40,727 bases of DNA from NCBI GenBank assembly GCA_017694755.1, contig JADIMO010000058.1, positions 1 to 40,727 on the forward strand. The letters are read 5' to 3'. The notes below the pieces were generated by a model. It had not been told where the DNA came from. It made no database searches and saw only the letters and a list, made by a program, of their open reading frames with translations. This stretch comes from Candidatus Cryptobacteroides merdavium. Lineage in GTDB: Bacteria; Bacteroidota; Bacteroidia; Bacteroidales; UBA932. Below are positions 25,728-32,815 of the stretch, in pieces. How positions within the stretch are numbered: position 1 is the stretch's first letter; each line of letters begins with the position of its first letter. The position numbers and the translations under genes were made by a program.

Positions 25728-27059
25728 ATGAAACGGGCACTTGTCATCACATATTATTGGCCCCCCGCCGGCGGATCCGGCGTCCAGAGGTGGGTGAAAT
25801 TCGCCAAATATCTGCCTGAGAACGGATGGCAGCCGGTAATCTATACCCCGGAAAATCCGGACCTTGCACTGAAAGACAGAACCCTCGAAGAAGAAATCCC
25901 CGAATGTGCGGAAATCATCAGACGGCCCATTTTCGAGCCTTACGGCATATACCGGAAAATCTTCGGGAAAGGCCAGGCCGGACAGGGGGAGGTGAATCCC
26001 ATCAACGGCCAGGAAAAAAGCCTGAAGCAGAAGATTTCAATGTTTATCAGGGGCAACCTGTTCATCCCCGACCCGAGATGCCTCTGGGTGCGTCCGTCCG
26101 TAAGATTTCTCAAGAAATATCTGCGCGAACATCCGGTGGACATCATCGTGAGCACCGGACCGCCCCATTCCATGCATCTGATTGCCAGGAAGCTTGCCCG
26201 TGCGACCGGCCTTCCGTGGATAGCCGACTTCCGTGACCCGTGGACAAAGATGTTCTATTTCAAGCATCTGCAGCTCAGCGCATGGGCGGAACGGAAGCAC
26301 ATGGACCTCGAAAAGAAGGTCCTTGACGACGCATCTGTCATTGTCGCAGTTTCGCCTCTCGTGCAAGAGGATTTCCAGGGCATGACAGACACTCCGGTGG
26401 AGCTCATCACCAACGGATTTGACGAATCCGACTTCGAGCAGGTGGTGGAATCCGACGGCTATTTCAACATTGTGCATACAGGACTTTTCGCCTCGGACGG
26501 CAACCCCGATGTGCTGTGGAAAGTGCTTTCGGAAAAATGCTCCTCTGATGCAGAGTTCAGTAAAATGCTCAGAATCCGACTTGCGGGAAAGACAGACCGG
26601 GAAATAACCGGTTCCATCGTATCCTCTGGCCTTGACGGGAATCTCAATGACCTCGGCTATCAGACACATCAGGTGGCCGTACGGGAACAGAAAGGGGCAT
26701 CCCTGCTCATTCTCCCGCTCAGGAAAGAGCCTGAATACAGGGCAGTGCTTCCCGGGAAGCTCTTCGAATACCTTGCCTCCGGACGCCCCATACTCGGCAT
26801 AGGCCAGACTGACGGGGCGATGGCAAGAATCATAAATGAAACAGGGGCAGGTGCCGTCTTTGCATGGGACGACGAAGCCGGAATCGCCGGATATGTCGAC
26901 AGATGCTGGAAAGATTTCAGCAACGGTGCACTTGAACCAAATACAGACAATATCGGACAATATTCCCGCCGTGCCCTTGCAAGGCGCATGGCCGGACTGA
27001 TGGAATCCCTCTCAACAGGAAAATTTGCCCGCTCAGGGCCTGACAAAAAACAATATTGA
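25728..27059 (+). CDS. family 4-like glycosyltransferase
   Basis: A 443-residue GT-B-type glycosyltransferase, expected to add a sugar from a nucleotide donor during surface polysaccharide or glycoprotein assembly at the cytosolic membrane face. The N-domain starts ALVITYYWPPAGGSGVQRWVKFAKYL, typical of GT4 (glycine-rich acceptor loop). STGPPHSMHLIARKLARATGLPWIADFRDPW is the mid-domain region, AVSPLVQEDF and ITNGFDESDF mark the domain border, and PGKLFEYLASGRPILGIG carries the E-x7 type donor-binding glutamate region. ATG 25728 is chosen because the promoter lies just before it. The frame is open a further 50 codons upstream, without family similarity. YfhO follows 5 bp after the stop, so the pair is an operon. 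Confidence 0.92.
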   Translation: MKRALVITYYWPPAGGSGVQRWVKFAKYLPENGWQPVIYTPENPDLALKDRTLEEEIPECAEIIRRPIFEPYGIYRKIFGKGQAGQGEVNPINGQEKSLKQKISMFIRGNLFIPDPRCLWVRPSVRFLKKYLREHPVDIIVSTGPPHSMHLIARKLARATGLPWIADFRDPWTKMFYFKHLQLSAWAERKHMDLEKKVLDDASVIVAVSPLVQEDFQGMTDTPVELITNGFDESDFEQVVESDGYFNIVHTGLFASDGNPDVLWKVLSEKCSSDAEFSKMLRIRLAGKTDREITGSIVSSGLDGNLNDLGYQTHQVAVREQKGASLLILPLRKEPEYRAVLPGKLFEYLASGRPILGIGQTDGAMARIINETGAGAVFAWDDEAGIAGYVDRCWKDFSNGALEPNTDNIGQYSRRALARRMAGLMESLSTGKFARSGPDKKQY

Positions 27060-27064
27060 AACAA

Positions 27065-29749
27065 ATGGACAGAAAGAAGATCGTCAGCAGCATTCTCGGC
27101 TTTGCAGGAGCCGTCATCCTTTTTCTCATCATATCATACGCCTTCGTGCCGCAGGTGCTCAGCGGAAAGATAGTGAACCAGTCCGATATTTCAGGGTGGC
27201 ACGGAATGGCCCATGAGGCTCTGGAATACAACAGCGCACATCCGGACGACAAGACCGCCTGGACCAATTCCATGTTCGGAGGAATGCCGACGGTCACAAT
27301 GTACGATGACTTCGACGGGGACTGGACCGACCCTATATACGACTTCCTGCTCAGCGGGGCAAGGCCTGCCTCATACATTTTCGTGGCACTCCTGGGCGGC
27401 TTTCTTCTGATGCTTTCCCTCGGCGTGAACAGGTGGCTTGCCATCGCCGGAGCCATTGCAATAGCATTCTGCTCCTACAACATGCAGATAATCCAGGTGG
27501 GGCACAACACCAAGATGCAGGCGATAGCCTTCATGCCGTGGGTGCTTGCAGGGATGATCTTCACATACCGGAGCGCGATGAAAGGGCTGAGTGCCGCCAG
27601 GCATGACGGAGATGTTTCCGGCAAGACCGGAGGCAAGGCTTCCCTGATGTCATGGCTGCCGCAGACCGTCTTAGGAGCAACATTGTTTGCATTTGCCCTC
27701 AGCTTCCAGATAAAGGCCAACCATCCGCAGATAACATATTATCTCGCCATCATCATCTTCATATATGCCATTGTCTGGCTCGTCTGGCTTTTCATCCGCA
27801 AGGAACATCGCAGATGCCTTGGCCGTTTCTTCACCGCCTCCGCCCTGCTCCTTGTCATCGGCAGCATCGGCATAGCCACCAACCTCAACAAGCTCATCCC
27901 AACAATGAGCTACACCAAATACACCATGCGAGGGGGCTCCGAACTCACTCCGCAGCATGAACTTGAAAGCAACAAAGGCCTTGACCTCGACTATGCCACC
28001 GCATGGTCATACGGCATAGAGGAAACCCCGAACCTCCTGATACCCAACTTCAACGGAGGCTCTTCCTCAGGAGCGATAAACTTCAAGGATTCGGAGACAG
28101 AACAACTTCTTCGTGAAGCCGGCCAGCCCAATCTGAAGCAGGTCATGAAAAGCCTTCCGCTTTACTGGGGTCCGCAGCCGTTCACTGCAGGCCCGATGTA
28201 TATGGGAGCCATCACCGTGTTCCTGTTCATCCTCGGACTCTGCCTTTACGACCGGAAAGAGAAATGGTGGCTTCTCATAGCCACAGTCATAGCCATTTTC
28301 CTCGCCTGGGGAAGCCATTTCATGTGGTTCACCAAACTGTGGTTTGAATATGCCCCGCTCTACAACAAGTTCAGGACCGTGTCAATGGCCCTGGTCATCC
28401 TGCAGGTGACCCTGCCGATTCTCGGCTTCGTCGTGCTTGACAGGATTCTCCGCGGCAACTATGAAAGGAAAAGACTGAACAAAGGACTCCTGACCGCCAC
28501 TATTATCACCGGCGGCTTCTGCCTGCTGTTCTGGGCGTTCCCGGGCCTTGCCGGAACCTTCTCTGGCTCTGCAGATTCCGGACTGCCGGAAGTGCTGGCC
28601 GATTCATTGGCGGCAGACAGGAGGACAATGCTCTCCAAAGACGCAGGGAGAAGCTTTCTGCTGATACTTGCGGCCGCTGCCCTGATATGGTGGTACATGA
28701 GAAATGCCGCAAAATCAGCATCTGCCGCCAATGTGCCTGCAAGCAGTAAAAAATGGTATAACACTGCCGCATTTGTCGGCCTTGCAATGGCTGTCTTCAT
28801 CATCATAGACCTTTTCCCTGTCGGCAAACGGTACCTCAACAAAGACCATTTCGTGACCAGACGCGACTTCTCAAGCCAGTTCGCCCAGCGCCCCGTGGAC
28901 AAGGTCATCCTTGAAGACCCTGCCCTCGATTACCGTGTGCTCGACATCAGCGTCAACACCTTCAACGACTCGCATCCCAGCTACTGGCACAAGTCCATCG
29001 GCGGCTACAGCCCTGCCAAGCTCCAGAGATACCAGGACCTCATAGAGAAATATCTCACCGGTGAGATCAACAGCCTCATCCGCACCGTCAATTCTTCCGC
29101 CACCATCCAGGACATTGAAGCTGCCCTCCCGTCAATCCCCGTCACCTCCATGCTGAACGGGAAATACATCATAATCGGAGGCGAATACCCTCCTGTGACG
29201 AACAGCCAGGCCCTCGGCAACTGCTGGTTCGTGGACTCTGCCGTTCCCGCAGCCTCTCCGGATGAGGAAATAGCCCTCCTCGGCAAGACCGACCTGCACT
29301 CCACTGCCGTCATCGGCAAGGATTTCTCCTGGGCCCGCGAAAGGCTCGATTCCCTCAGCACCCTCGCCCACAACGACCTCGCTCCTGCCGACTCCATCTG
29401 GATGACTTCCTACTCTCCGAAAGAGCTCAAATACCGGACCCGGACCCGCTCCGAACATGCCGTCATCTTCAGCGAAATCTACTACCCTGAAGGCTGGCAC
29501 CTCACCATCGACGGCAAGCCCGCCGACCTCTTCCGTGCCGACTGGATTCTCCGCGGAGCCTTCATCCCCGCAGGCGACCACGAGATAATCATGCGCTTCG
29601 AGCCCCAGTCCTACATCACCGGCGAAAGGCTCTCCCGCGCCTCCTCCATCACCCTCATCCTCCTGCTCCTCCTCTCCGCCGCTGGAGCCGCTGCAGCATC
29701 AGCCTCATCCCCTGCCCCGGTCGCTTCAGAAAATAACAACAAACAGTGA
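27065..29749 (+). CDS. YfhO family polytopic membrane protein
   Basis: An 894-residue inner-membrane protein with many hydrophobic helices between residues 8 and about 590 and a large hydrophilic C-terminal domain (about 600-860), then a last helix (SITLILLLLLSAAGAAAASAS). Motifs include DDKTAWTNSMFGGMPTVTMYDD in the first exoplasmic loop, NMQIIQVGHNTKMQAIAFMPWV and KFRTVSMALVILQVTLPILGF. The layout resembles GT-C glycosyltransferases, and YfhO is known in Bacillus as a lipoteichoic acid glycosylation transferase. Here a lipid-linked sugar transfer role is likely, with the GT4 gene 5 bp upstream as partner. The start is ATG 27065; a TTG at 27056 overlapping the upstream stop is less likely. 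Immediately after the stop the base composition becomes AT-rich. Confidence 0.9.
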   Translation: MDRKKIVSSILGFAGAVILFLIISYAFVPQVLSGKIVNQSDISGWHGMAHEALEYNSAHPDDKTAWTNSMFGGMPTVTMYDDFDGDWTDPIYDFLLSGARPASYIFVALLGGFLLMLSLGVNRWLAIAGAIAIAFCSYNMQIIQVGHNTKMQAIAFMPWVLAGMIFTYRSAMKGLSAARHDGDVSGKTGGKASLMSWLPQTVLGATLFAFALSFQIKANHPQITYYLAIIIFIYAIVWLVWLFIRKEHRRCLGRFFTASALLLVIGSIGIATNLNKLIPTMSYTKYTMRGGSELTPQHELESNKGLDLDYATAWSYGIEETPNLLIPNFNGGSSSGAINFKDSETEQLLREAGQPNLKQVMKSLPLYWGPQPFTAGPMYMGAITVFLFILGLCLYDRKEKWWLLIATVIAIFLAWGSHFMWFTKLWFEYAPLYNKFRTVSMALVILQVTLPILGFVVLDRILRGNYERKRLNKGLLTATIITGGFCLLFWAFPGLAGTFSGSADSGLPEVLADSLAADRRTMLSKDAGRSFLLILAAAALIWWYMRNAAKSASAANVPASSKKWYNTAAFVGLAMAVFIIIDLFPVGKRYLNKDHFVTRRDFSSQFAQRPVDKVILEDPALDYRVLDISVNTFNDSHPSYWHKSIGGYSPAKLQRYQDLIEKYLTGEINSLIRTVNSSATIQDIEAALPSIPVTSMLNGKYIIIGGEYPPVTNSQALGNCWFVDSAVPAASPDEEIALLGKTDLHSTAVIGKDFSWARERLDSLSTLAHNDLAPADSIWMTSYSPKELKYRTRTRSEHAVIFSEIYYPEGWHLTIDGKPADLFRADWILRGAFIPAGDHEIIMRFEPQSYITGERLSRASSITLILLLLLSAAGAAAASASSPAPVASENNNKQ

Positions 29750-29750
29750 A

Positions 29751-29927
29751 TTCAGTTGTTTTTCTGCGTTTGTTTTTATACTTGCTTCAGTCATCTTGAT
29801 CGCATTAGCTATTTATTCATATTTCCAATGGCCGATATATGATACAATCCAAATTCTGATGACGATTTTACCATTCATAATGTTATCTATAATTTTTAGG
29901 AAACAGATAAAAGACAAAAAACGATAA
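29751..29927 (+). pseudogene. C-terminal remnant of a small membrane protein
   Basis: The frame from 29751 to the TAA at 29925-29927 reads as a coherent membrane protein tail, with a helix (FVFILASVILIALAIYSYF), a short loop QWPIYDTIQ, a second helix (ILMTILPFIMLSIIF) and a basic end RKQIKDKKR. No ATG stands before the first helix; the frame stays open upstream only inside the yfhO end, to a stop at 29700-29702. So the 5' part is missing or it needs a non-ATG start (TTG 29796 would cut the first helix). The style resembles the next gene, 1 bp downstream, and both are AT-rich. Best read as a 5'-truncated gene joined to the yfhO end. Confidence 0.5.
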
Positions 29928-29928
29928 A

Positions 29929-30288
29929 ATGTCAAATATTTTACGAATTAAAAAAATAGCCGCAATTGTTGCTTTTATTATAACCATTACAATTGCCATG
30001 ATTTTCATTGATTATTCCGACTTGAATTTCAAGACAAATCTGTGGCAATATTCAATGATCATAATATCGGCTTTGGGCATCATTATGATACTTTCTGATA
30101 AGAAGTTTACTGACAATAAAAAGAAAAAAGCCACTATTATAGTATGGTTCATTTCTTTATTGTATTTCATATATATTATAGTATCATATATTATAATGAG
30201 AGATTCTGCCAGCCTTATTTTCTTGGCACTCATTATTTTGATTTCCACAAGTTTAAGTGCTTACAACACTATAAAACACAATAGATGA
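29929..30288 (+). CDS. small AT-rich membrane protein, unknown function
   Basis: A 119-residue protein with four hydrophobic segments: IAAIVAFIITITIAMIFI, WQYSMIIISALGIIMILS, ATIIVWFISLLYFIYIIVSYII and SASLIFLALIILISTSLSAY. These are linked by short charged loops (DKKFTDNKKKKA) and end in KHNR. I recognise no family and see no catalytic motif. Base composition is far more AT-rich than the conserved genes around the island, which points to recent acquisition. It begins just after the membrane-protein remnant, possibly once in one operon with it. Small multi-helix proteins like this accompany interbacterial toxins, as immunity proteins, or phage-exclusion systems, but nothing here proves such a role. 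Confidence 0.65.
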   Translation: MSNILRIKKIAAIVAFIITITIAMIFIDYSDLNFKTNLWQYSMIIISALGIIMILSDKKFTDNKKKKATIIVWFISLLYFIYIIVSYIIMRDSASLIFLALIILISTSLSAYNTIKHNR

Positions 30289-30344
30289 GGAAAACGGGAG
30301 CCTTTTCCGACACTGGGAAAATCTTATGGCGAAAAATCGGGTGA

Positions 30345-30432
30345 TCATCTCTCCCACTTGTCCGGATCCCAGTCGGGGCTGACATAAGACCCATCATGGT
30401 CAATGAGGAAAGCGAAATAGGTAATCGGAATG
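30345..30432 (-). repeat. orphan copy of the trmB 3' end (88 bp)
   Basis: This matches 31809-31896 without gaps at 81 of 88 positions and in the same orientation. It covers exactly the last 28 trmB codons plus the stop. Five of the seven differences are synonymous; the other two change Glu to Asp and Pro to Ser relative to the intact gene. Similarity stops abruptly at 30432 on one side and at the stop codon on the other. No start codon serves it: the frame is open on the minus strand only from 30512 and has no ATG. Confidence 0.95.
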
Positions 30433-30447
30433 ACAAAACAAATTCTT

Positions 30448-30488
30448 GCTAATGCAACACAGGTTACTGTAATGTGTGTTACATTAGC
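30448..30488. repeat. 41-bp imperfect palindrome
   Basis: GCTAATGCAACACA (30448-30461) and TGTGTTACATTAGC (30475-30488) are inverted with one mismatch. Inside them TTAC-T-GTAA (30464-30472) continues the symmetry around 30468. The mismatch would be C-A in plus-strand RNA but a G-U wobble in minus-strand RNA. It starts 15 bp from the edge of the orphan trmB end. Confidence 0.8.
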
Positions 30489-30554
30489 TGAGAAGGCTGA
30501 ATAAGGCCGATATCATTCTATGGACGGTTGTCAGATTATATCCAGCCTCATTGA

Positions 30555-30600
30555 TTCAACCGGATGGTATAATACCGTTTGGTTGAAAAATTTTTCAACC
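30555..30600. promoter_or_regulatory. nested dyads upstream of the ATPase gene
   Basis: TTCAACC (30555-30561) and GGTTGAA (30581-30587) flank GGTATAATACC (30566-30576), all symmetric about 30571. The intervening GGAT and GTTT can pair through G-U in plus-strand RNA. The right arm is also the start of a perfect 20-bp palindrome (GGTTGAAAAA and TTTTTCAACC, 30581-30600). TTCAACCG-NNN-GGT occurs twice (30555 and 30594). This is a likely operator array, or an RNA switch if transcription starts upstream. Confidence 0.6.
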
Positions 30601-30629
30601 GTAAGGTTAAATAAAAAAATAAAGATTGC

Positions 30630-30637
30630 TATATTTG
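30630..30637 (+). promoter_or_regulatory. ATPase gene promoter -7 element (TATATTTG)
   Basis: TATATTTG matches TAnnTTTG and ends 22 bp before the ATG at 30660. The nested dyads end 29 bp upstream of it, so a protein bound there could block or aid RNA polymerase. No strong TTG -33 element is seen. Confidence 0.6.
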
Positions 30638-30659
30638 TTTTCAATAAAGGTATGACATT

Positions 30660-31793
30660 ATGGCTACTATGACATCTCCATTTCAGTACGGCACGATAGC
30701 AACGGGAAAGGCTTTTGTGAACAGGGACAAAGAAAGGCGTCAGTTGAAACAACATCTGATGTCAGGCATCAATGTGATGCTGATTTCTCCAAGACGATGG
30801 GGAAAGTCCTCCCTCGTAAAAGAGGCCATGAATGAACTGAAGGAGGAAGAAAATGAGGTGGCAATATGTTTTATCGATGCCATGACAATCCTCAGTGAGC
30901 AGGAATTTTATGAAAATTTCTCAAAAGAAATAATACGGGCAACAGGAAACGGGATTGAAGCATGGATAAAATCCGCACGGCAATACCTCGGTGCAATATC
31001 ACCGAAAATAACCATCGGGGGCGACCCGATGACGGAATTTTCAATAGGACTTGATTTCAAGGCACTCAAAGACAATGAGTCAGATGTATTGGACCTGCCT
31101 GAAAAAATTGCCGAAAAAAAAGGAATCCGTATCATAGTATGCATTGATGAATTCCAGAATCTTGCAAATCTCAAGACATACAGCCAGATAGAAGGCAGAA
31201 TGAGATCAGCCTGGCAGAAGCAGAAACATGTAAGTTACTGCCTATATGGAAGCAAACGGCACATGATGATGGAGATATTCACATCGTCATCAAAACCGTT
31301 TTACAGATTCGGACAGATAATGTTTCTTGACAAGATTGCCCCGGAAGAATGGATTTCATATATCATAAGACAATTTGATGACACCGGAAAATCAATATCC
31401 GAAGATCTGGCTGCATATATTGTGTCACTTGCAGAATGCCATTCATGGTATGTACAACAGCTGTCACATTTTGTATGGATCAATACCGAGACTGCCGTTG
31501 ACAAGGACATTATAAATGACTCTTTCCGGCAGATCATCAACACGAACAAACCGATGTTTCAAAGCGAATGCGATTCTCTCACAACGACACAACTCTCTTT
31601 GCTGAAAGCCGTTGCCGACGGTGTGACCGGACTTACGGGGACAAAGGCAATGCTGGATTATGCCATGGGGACACCACAAAACATAATCAAAAACAAGAAA
31701 GTCCTGATCAACAAGGATCTGATTTCGGCTGAAGGTGCCAATCTCGTATTCGTGGATCCAATATTCAGGCACTGGTTTGTCGAAACATATTAA
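30660..31793 (+). CDS. archaeal/STAND-type AAA ATPase, orphan
   Basis: A 377-residue protein. FVNRDKERRQLKQHLMSG is the usual opening of the ATPase_2 (PF01637-like) family. Walker A is SPRRWGKS (43-50), with Arg-Arg-Trp before GKS as in this family, and Walker B is IIVCIDEFQNL (Asp163, Glu164). A sensor-like CLYGSKRHMM follows the strand after it. The C-terminal part has LTTTQLSLLKAVADGV...NIIKNKKVLINKDLI, a winged-helix pattern, and ends FVDPIFRHWF, a motif common in these ATPases. No nuclease, protease or receptor domain is attached. Family members are abundant in Bacteroidota and some archaea and mostly uncharacterised; STAND relatives include signalling and defence ATPases. It sits between two copies of the trmB 3' end and ends 15 bp before the trmB stop, converging on it. 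Confidence 0.85.
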   Translation: MATMTSPFQYGTIATGKAFVNRDKERRQLKQHLMSGINVMLISPRRWGKSSLVKEAMNELKEEENEVAICFIDAMTILSEQEFYENFSKEIIRATGNGIEAWIKSARQYLGAISPKITIGGDPMTEFSIGLDFKALKDNESDVLDLPEKIAEKKGIRIIVCIDEFQNLANLKTYSQIEGRMRSAWQKQKHVSYCLYGSKRHMMMEIFTSSSKPFYRFGQIMFLDKIAPEEWISYIIRQFDDTGKSISEDLAAYIVSLAECHSWYVQQLSHFVWINTETAVDKDIINDSFRQIINTNKPMFQSECDSLTTTQLSLLKAVADGVTGLTGTKAMLDYAMGTPQNIIKNKKVLINKDLISAEGANLVFVDPIFRHWFVETY

Positions 31794-31808
31794 AGGAAGT
31801 TTTCCAGG

Positions 31809-31896
31809 TCATCTCTCCCATTTGTCGGGATCCCAGTCGGGGCTGACATAAGGCCCCTCATGGTCAATGAGGAAGGCGAAATAGGTAATTGGGATG
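31809..31896 (-). repeat. in-gene copy of the duplicated trmB 3' end
   Basis: The partner of 30345-30432: the last 28 codons and stop of the intact trmB. The direct-repeat pair brackets 1,376 bp containing the ATPase gene and its dyads. Confidence 0.95.
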
Positions 31897-32768
31897 CCTT
31901 GGGACAGGTATTGGGTCTCATAGAAGGTCTGGACCTGGAAGAGGGCATCAATGGCGTCACGGCCGCAGACGGAGGCAAGGGGCGAGACCAGGAGCTGACG
32001 GTAAGACTCCGAAGAAGGCTCCGAAGGAATAGTTTCCTTCACCGGCATGCCATCTGAATCTACAGAAGAAGACACATGGGGCTGAAGGACTTCTGACAGT
32101 CCGGAAGGAGGGAGAATGCCTGAGCGGAAGGACTGTCCATGCGCTGACGGCTGGAGAGCCTTGTCTTTTTTCTCAAAGAAGCTTTCCGTTGAAGTGCCTG
32201 AATTTCTGCCGTAAAGGTCAGCGGTGCAGGCAAGGATTTCAAGGCCGTTCTGTTCGGCGATGGCACGGGTGTATTCGTGAAGGTAGCGGCTGTCGGTCTT
32301 GAGATGGACGATGCCGCGTTTCTTCAGGAAATTACGGTAGCGGGAAAGGAACAGAGGGGAAGTAAGCCTTTTCTTTTCGCGGCCTATCTGCGGATCGGCG
32401 AAAGTTATCCAGATTTCAGAAACCTCTTCCGGGGCGAAAAGGGATTCGATGAACTCTATCCTTGTGCGGAGGAAGGCCACATTGGGGAGGCTGTGTTCAG
32501 TGGCATATTTCGCACCTTTCCAGAGCCTTGCACCCTTGATGTCTACGCCGATGTAGTTGCAGCCGGGATTGCGCAGGGCAAGGTCGATGGTGTATTCACC
32601 TTTGCCGCAGCCGAGCTCGACCACTATGGGACGGTCATTGCCGAACATCTTTTCACCCCAATGCCCTTTCAATGGATGGTCTTTGCCAAGGACTTCATCC
32701 GTGCATGGCTGGACAAGACATGTGAATGTCTCGTTTTCCTTGAATTTCCTGAGTTTGTCCTTTCCCAT
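31809..32768 (-). CDS. trmB: tRNA (guanine-N7-)-methyltransferase with an internal insertion
   Basis: A 319-residue SAM-dependent enzyme making m7G46 in tRNA. The SAM site is VVELGCGKGEYTIDLA (49-64), then YIGVDIKGARLW and NVAFLRTRIEFI. The catalytic region is IWITFADPQIGREKKRLTSPLFL, the Bacteroidota form of the TrmB FPDPW motif, and IVHLKTDSRYLHEYT follows. At 319 residues it is much longer than usual (about 220-260). Residues about 188-275 form a polar Ser/Pro-rich insertion before the conserved end VQTFYETQYLSQGIPITYFAFLI. Its 3' end is the duplicated block. It is the last gene of a minus-strand series from 36043. The ATG at 32768 is 47 bp from the thyA stop. Confidence 0.93.
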   Translation of the reverse strand: MGKDKLRKFKENETFTCLVQPCTDEVLGKDHPLKGHWGEKMFGNDRPIVVELGCGKGEYTIDLALRNPGCNYIGVDIKGARLWKGAKYATEHSLPNVAFLRTRIEFIESLFAPEEVSEIWITFADPQIGREKKRLTSPLFLSRYRNFLKKRGIVHLKTDSRYLHEYTRAIAEQNGLEILACTADLYGRNSGTSTESFFEKKDKALQPSAHGQSFRSGILPPSGLSEVLQPHVSSSVDSDGMPVKETIPSEPSSESYRQLLVSPLASVCGRDAIDALFQVQTFYETQYLSQGIPITYFAFLIDHEGPYVSPDWDPDKWER

Positions 32769-32815
32769 CTGTCAAATATAATCGAAAGTATTTTCCCTGA
32801 TAATCAATTTAAAAT

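Larger units (their letters stand above)
29750..31808. other. accessory island between yfhO and trmB
   Basis: The stretch is bounded by the stop codons of two conserved genes and holds no housekeeping gene. It contains a start-less membrane fragment, a small membrane protein, an orphan copy of the trmB 3' end, large dyads and an AAA ATPase. It is visibly richer in A+T than either flank. No transposase or integrase is present. Its extent is inferred from gene content and composition. Confidence 0.6.

Noticed and set aside
26037..26960. 307-codon minus-strand frame inside the glycosyltransferase gene
   Set aside because: It is antisense to the GT4 frame, with a cysteine- and histidine-rich nonsense-like product and no motif.
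30291..30340. Terminator built from GGAAAA/TTTTCC pairs after the small membrane gene
   Set aside because: Only six pairs with alternative partners and no T-run; too weak to call.
30448..30488. Integron attC site or transposon terminal inverted repeat
   Set aside because: There is no attC core (GTT/AAC ends) and no integrase, and no matching copy is seen at the other side of the ATPase gene.
30345..30512. A small minus-strand gene ending in the orphan trmB tail
   Set aside because: The frame opens only at 30512, has no ATG, and its upstream part shows no similarity to TrmB. It is better read as a displaced gene end.
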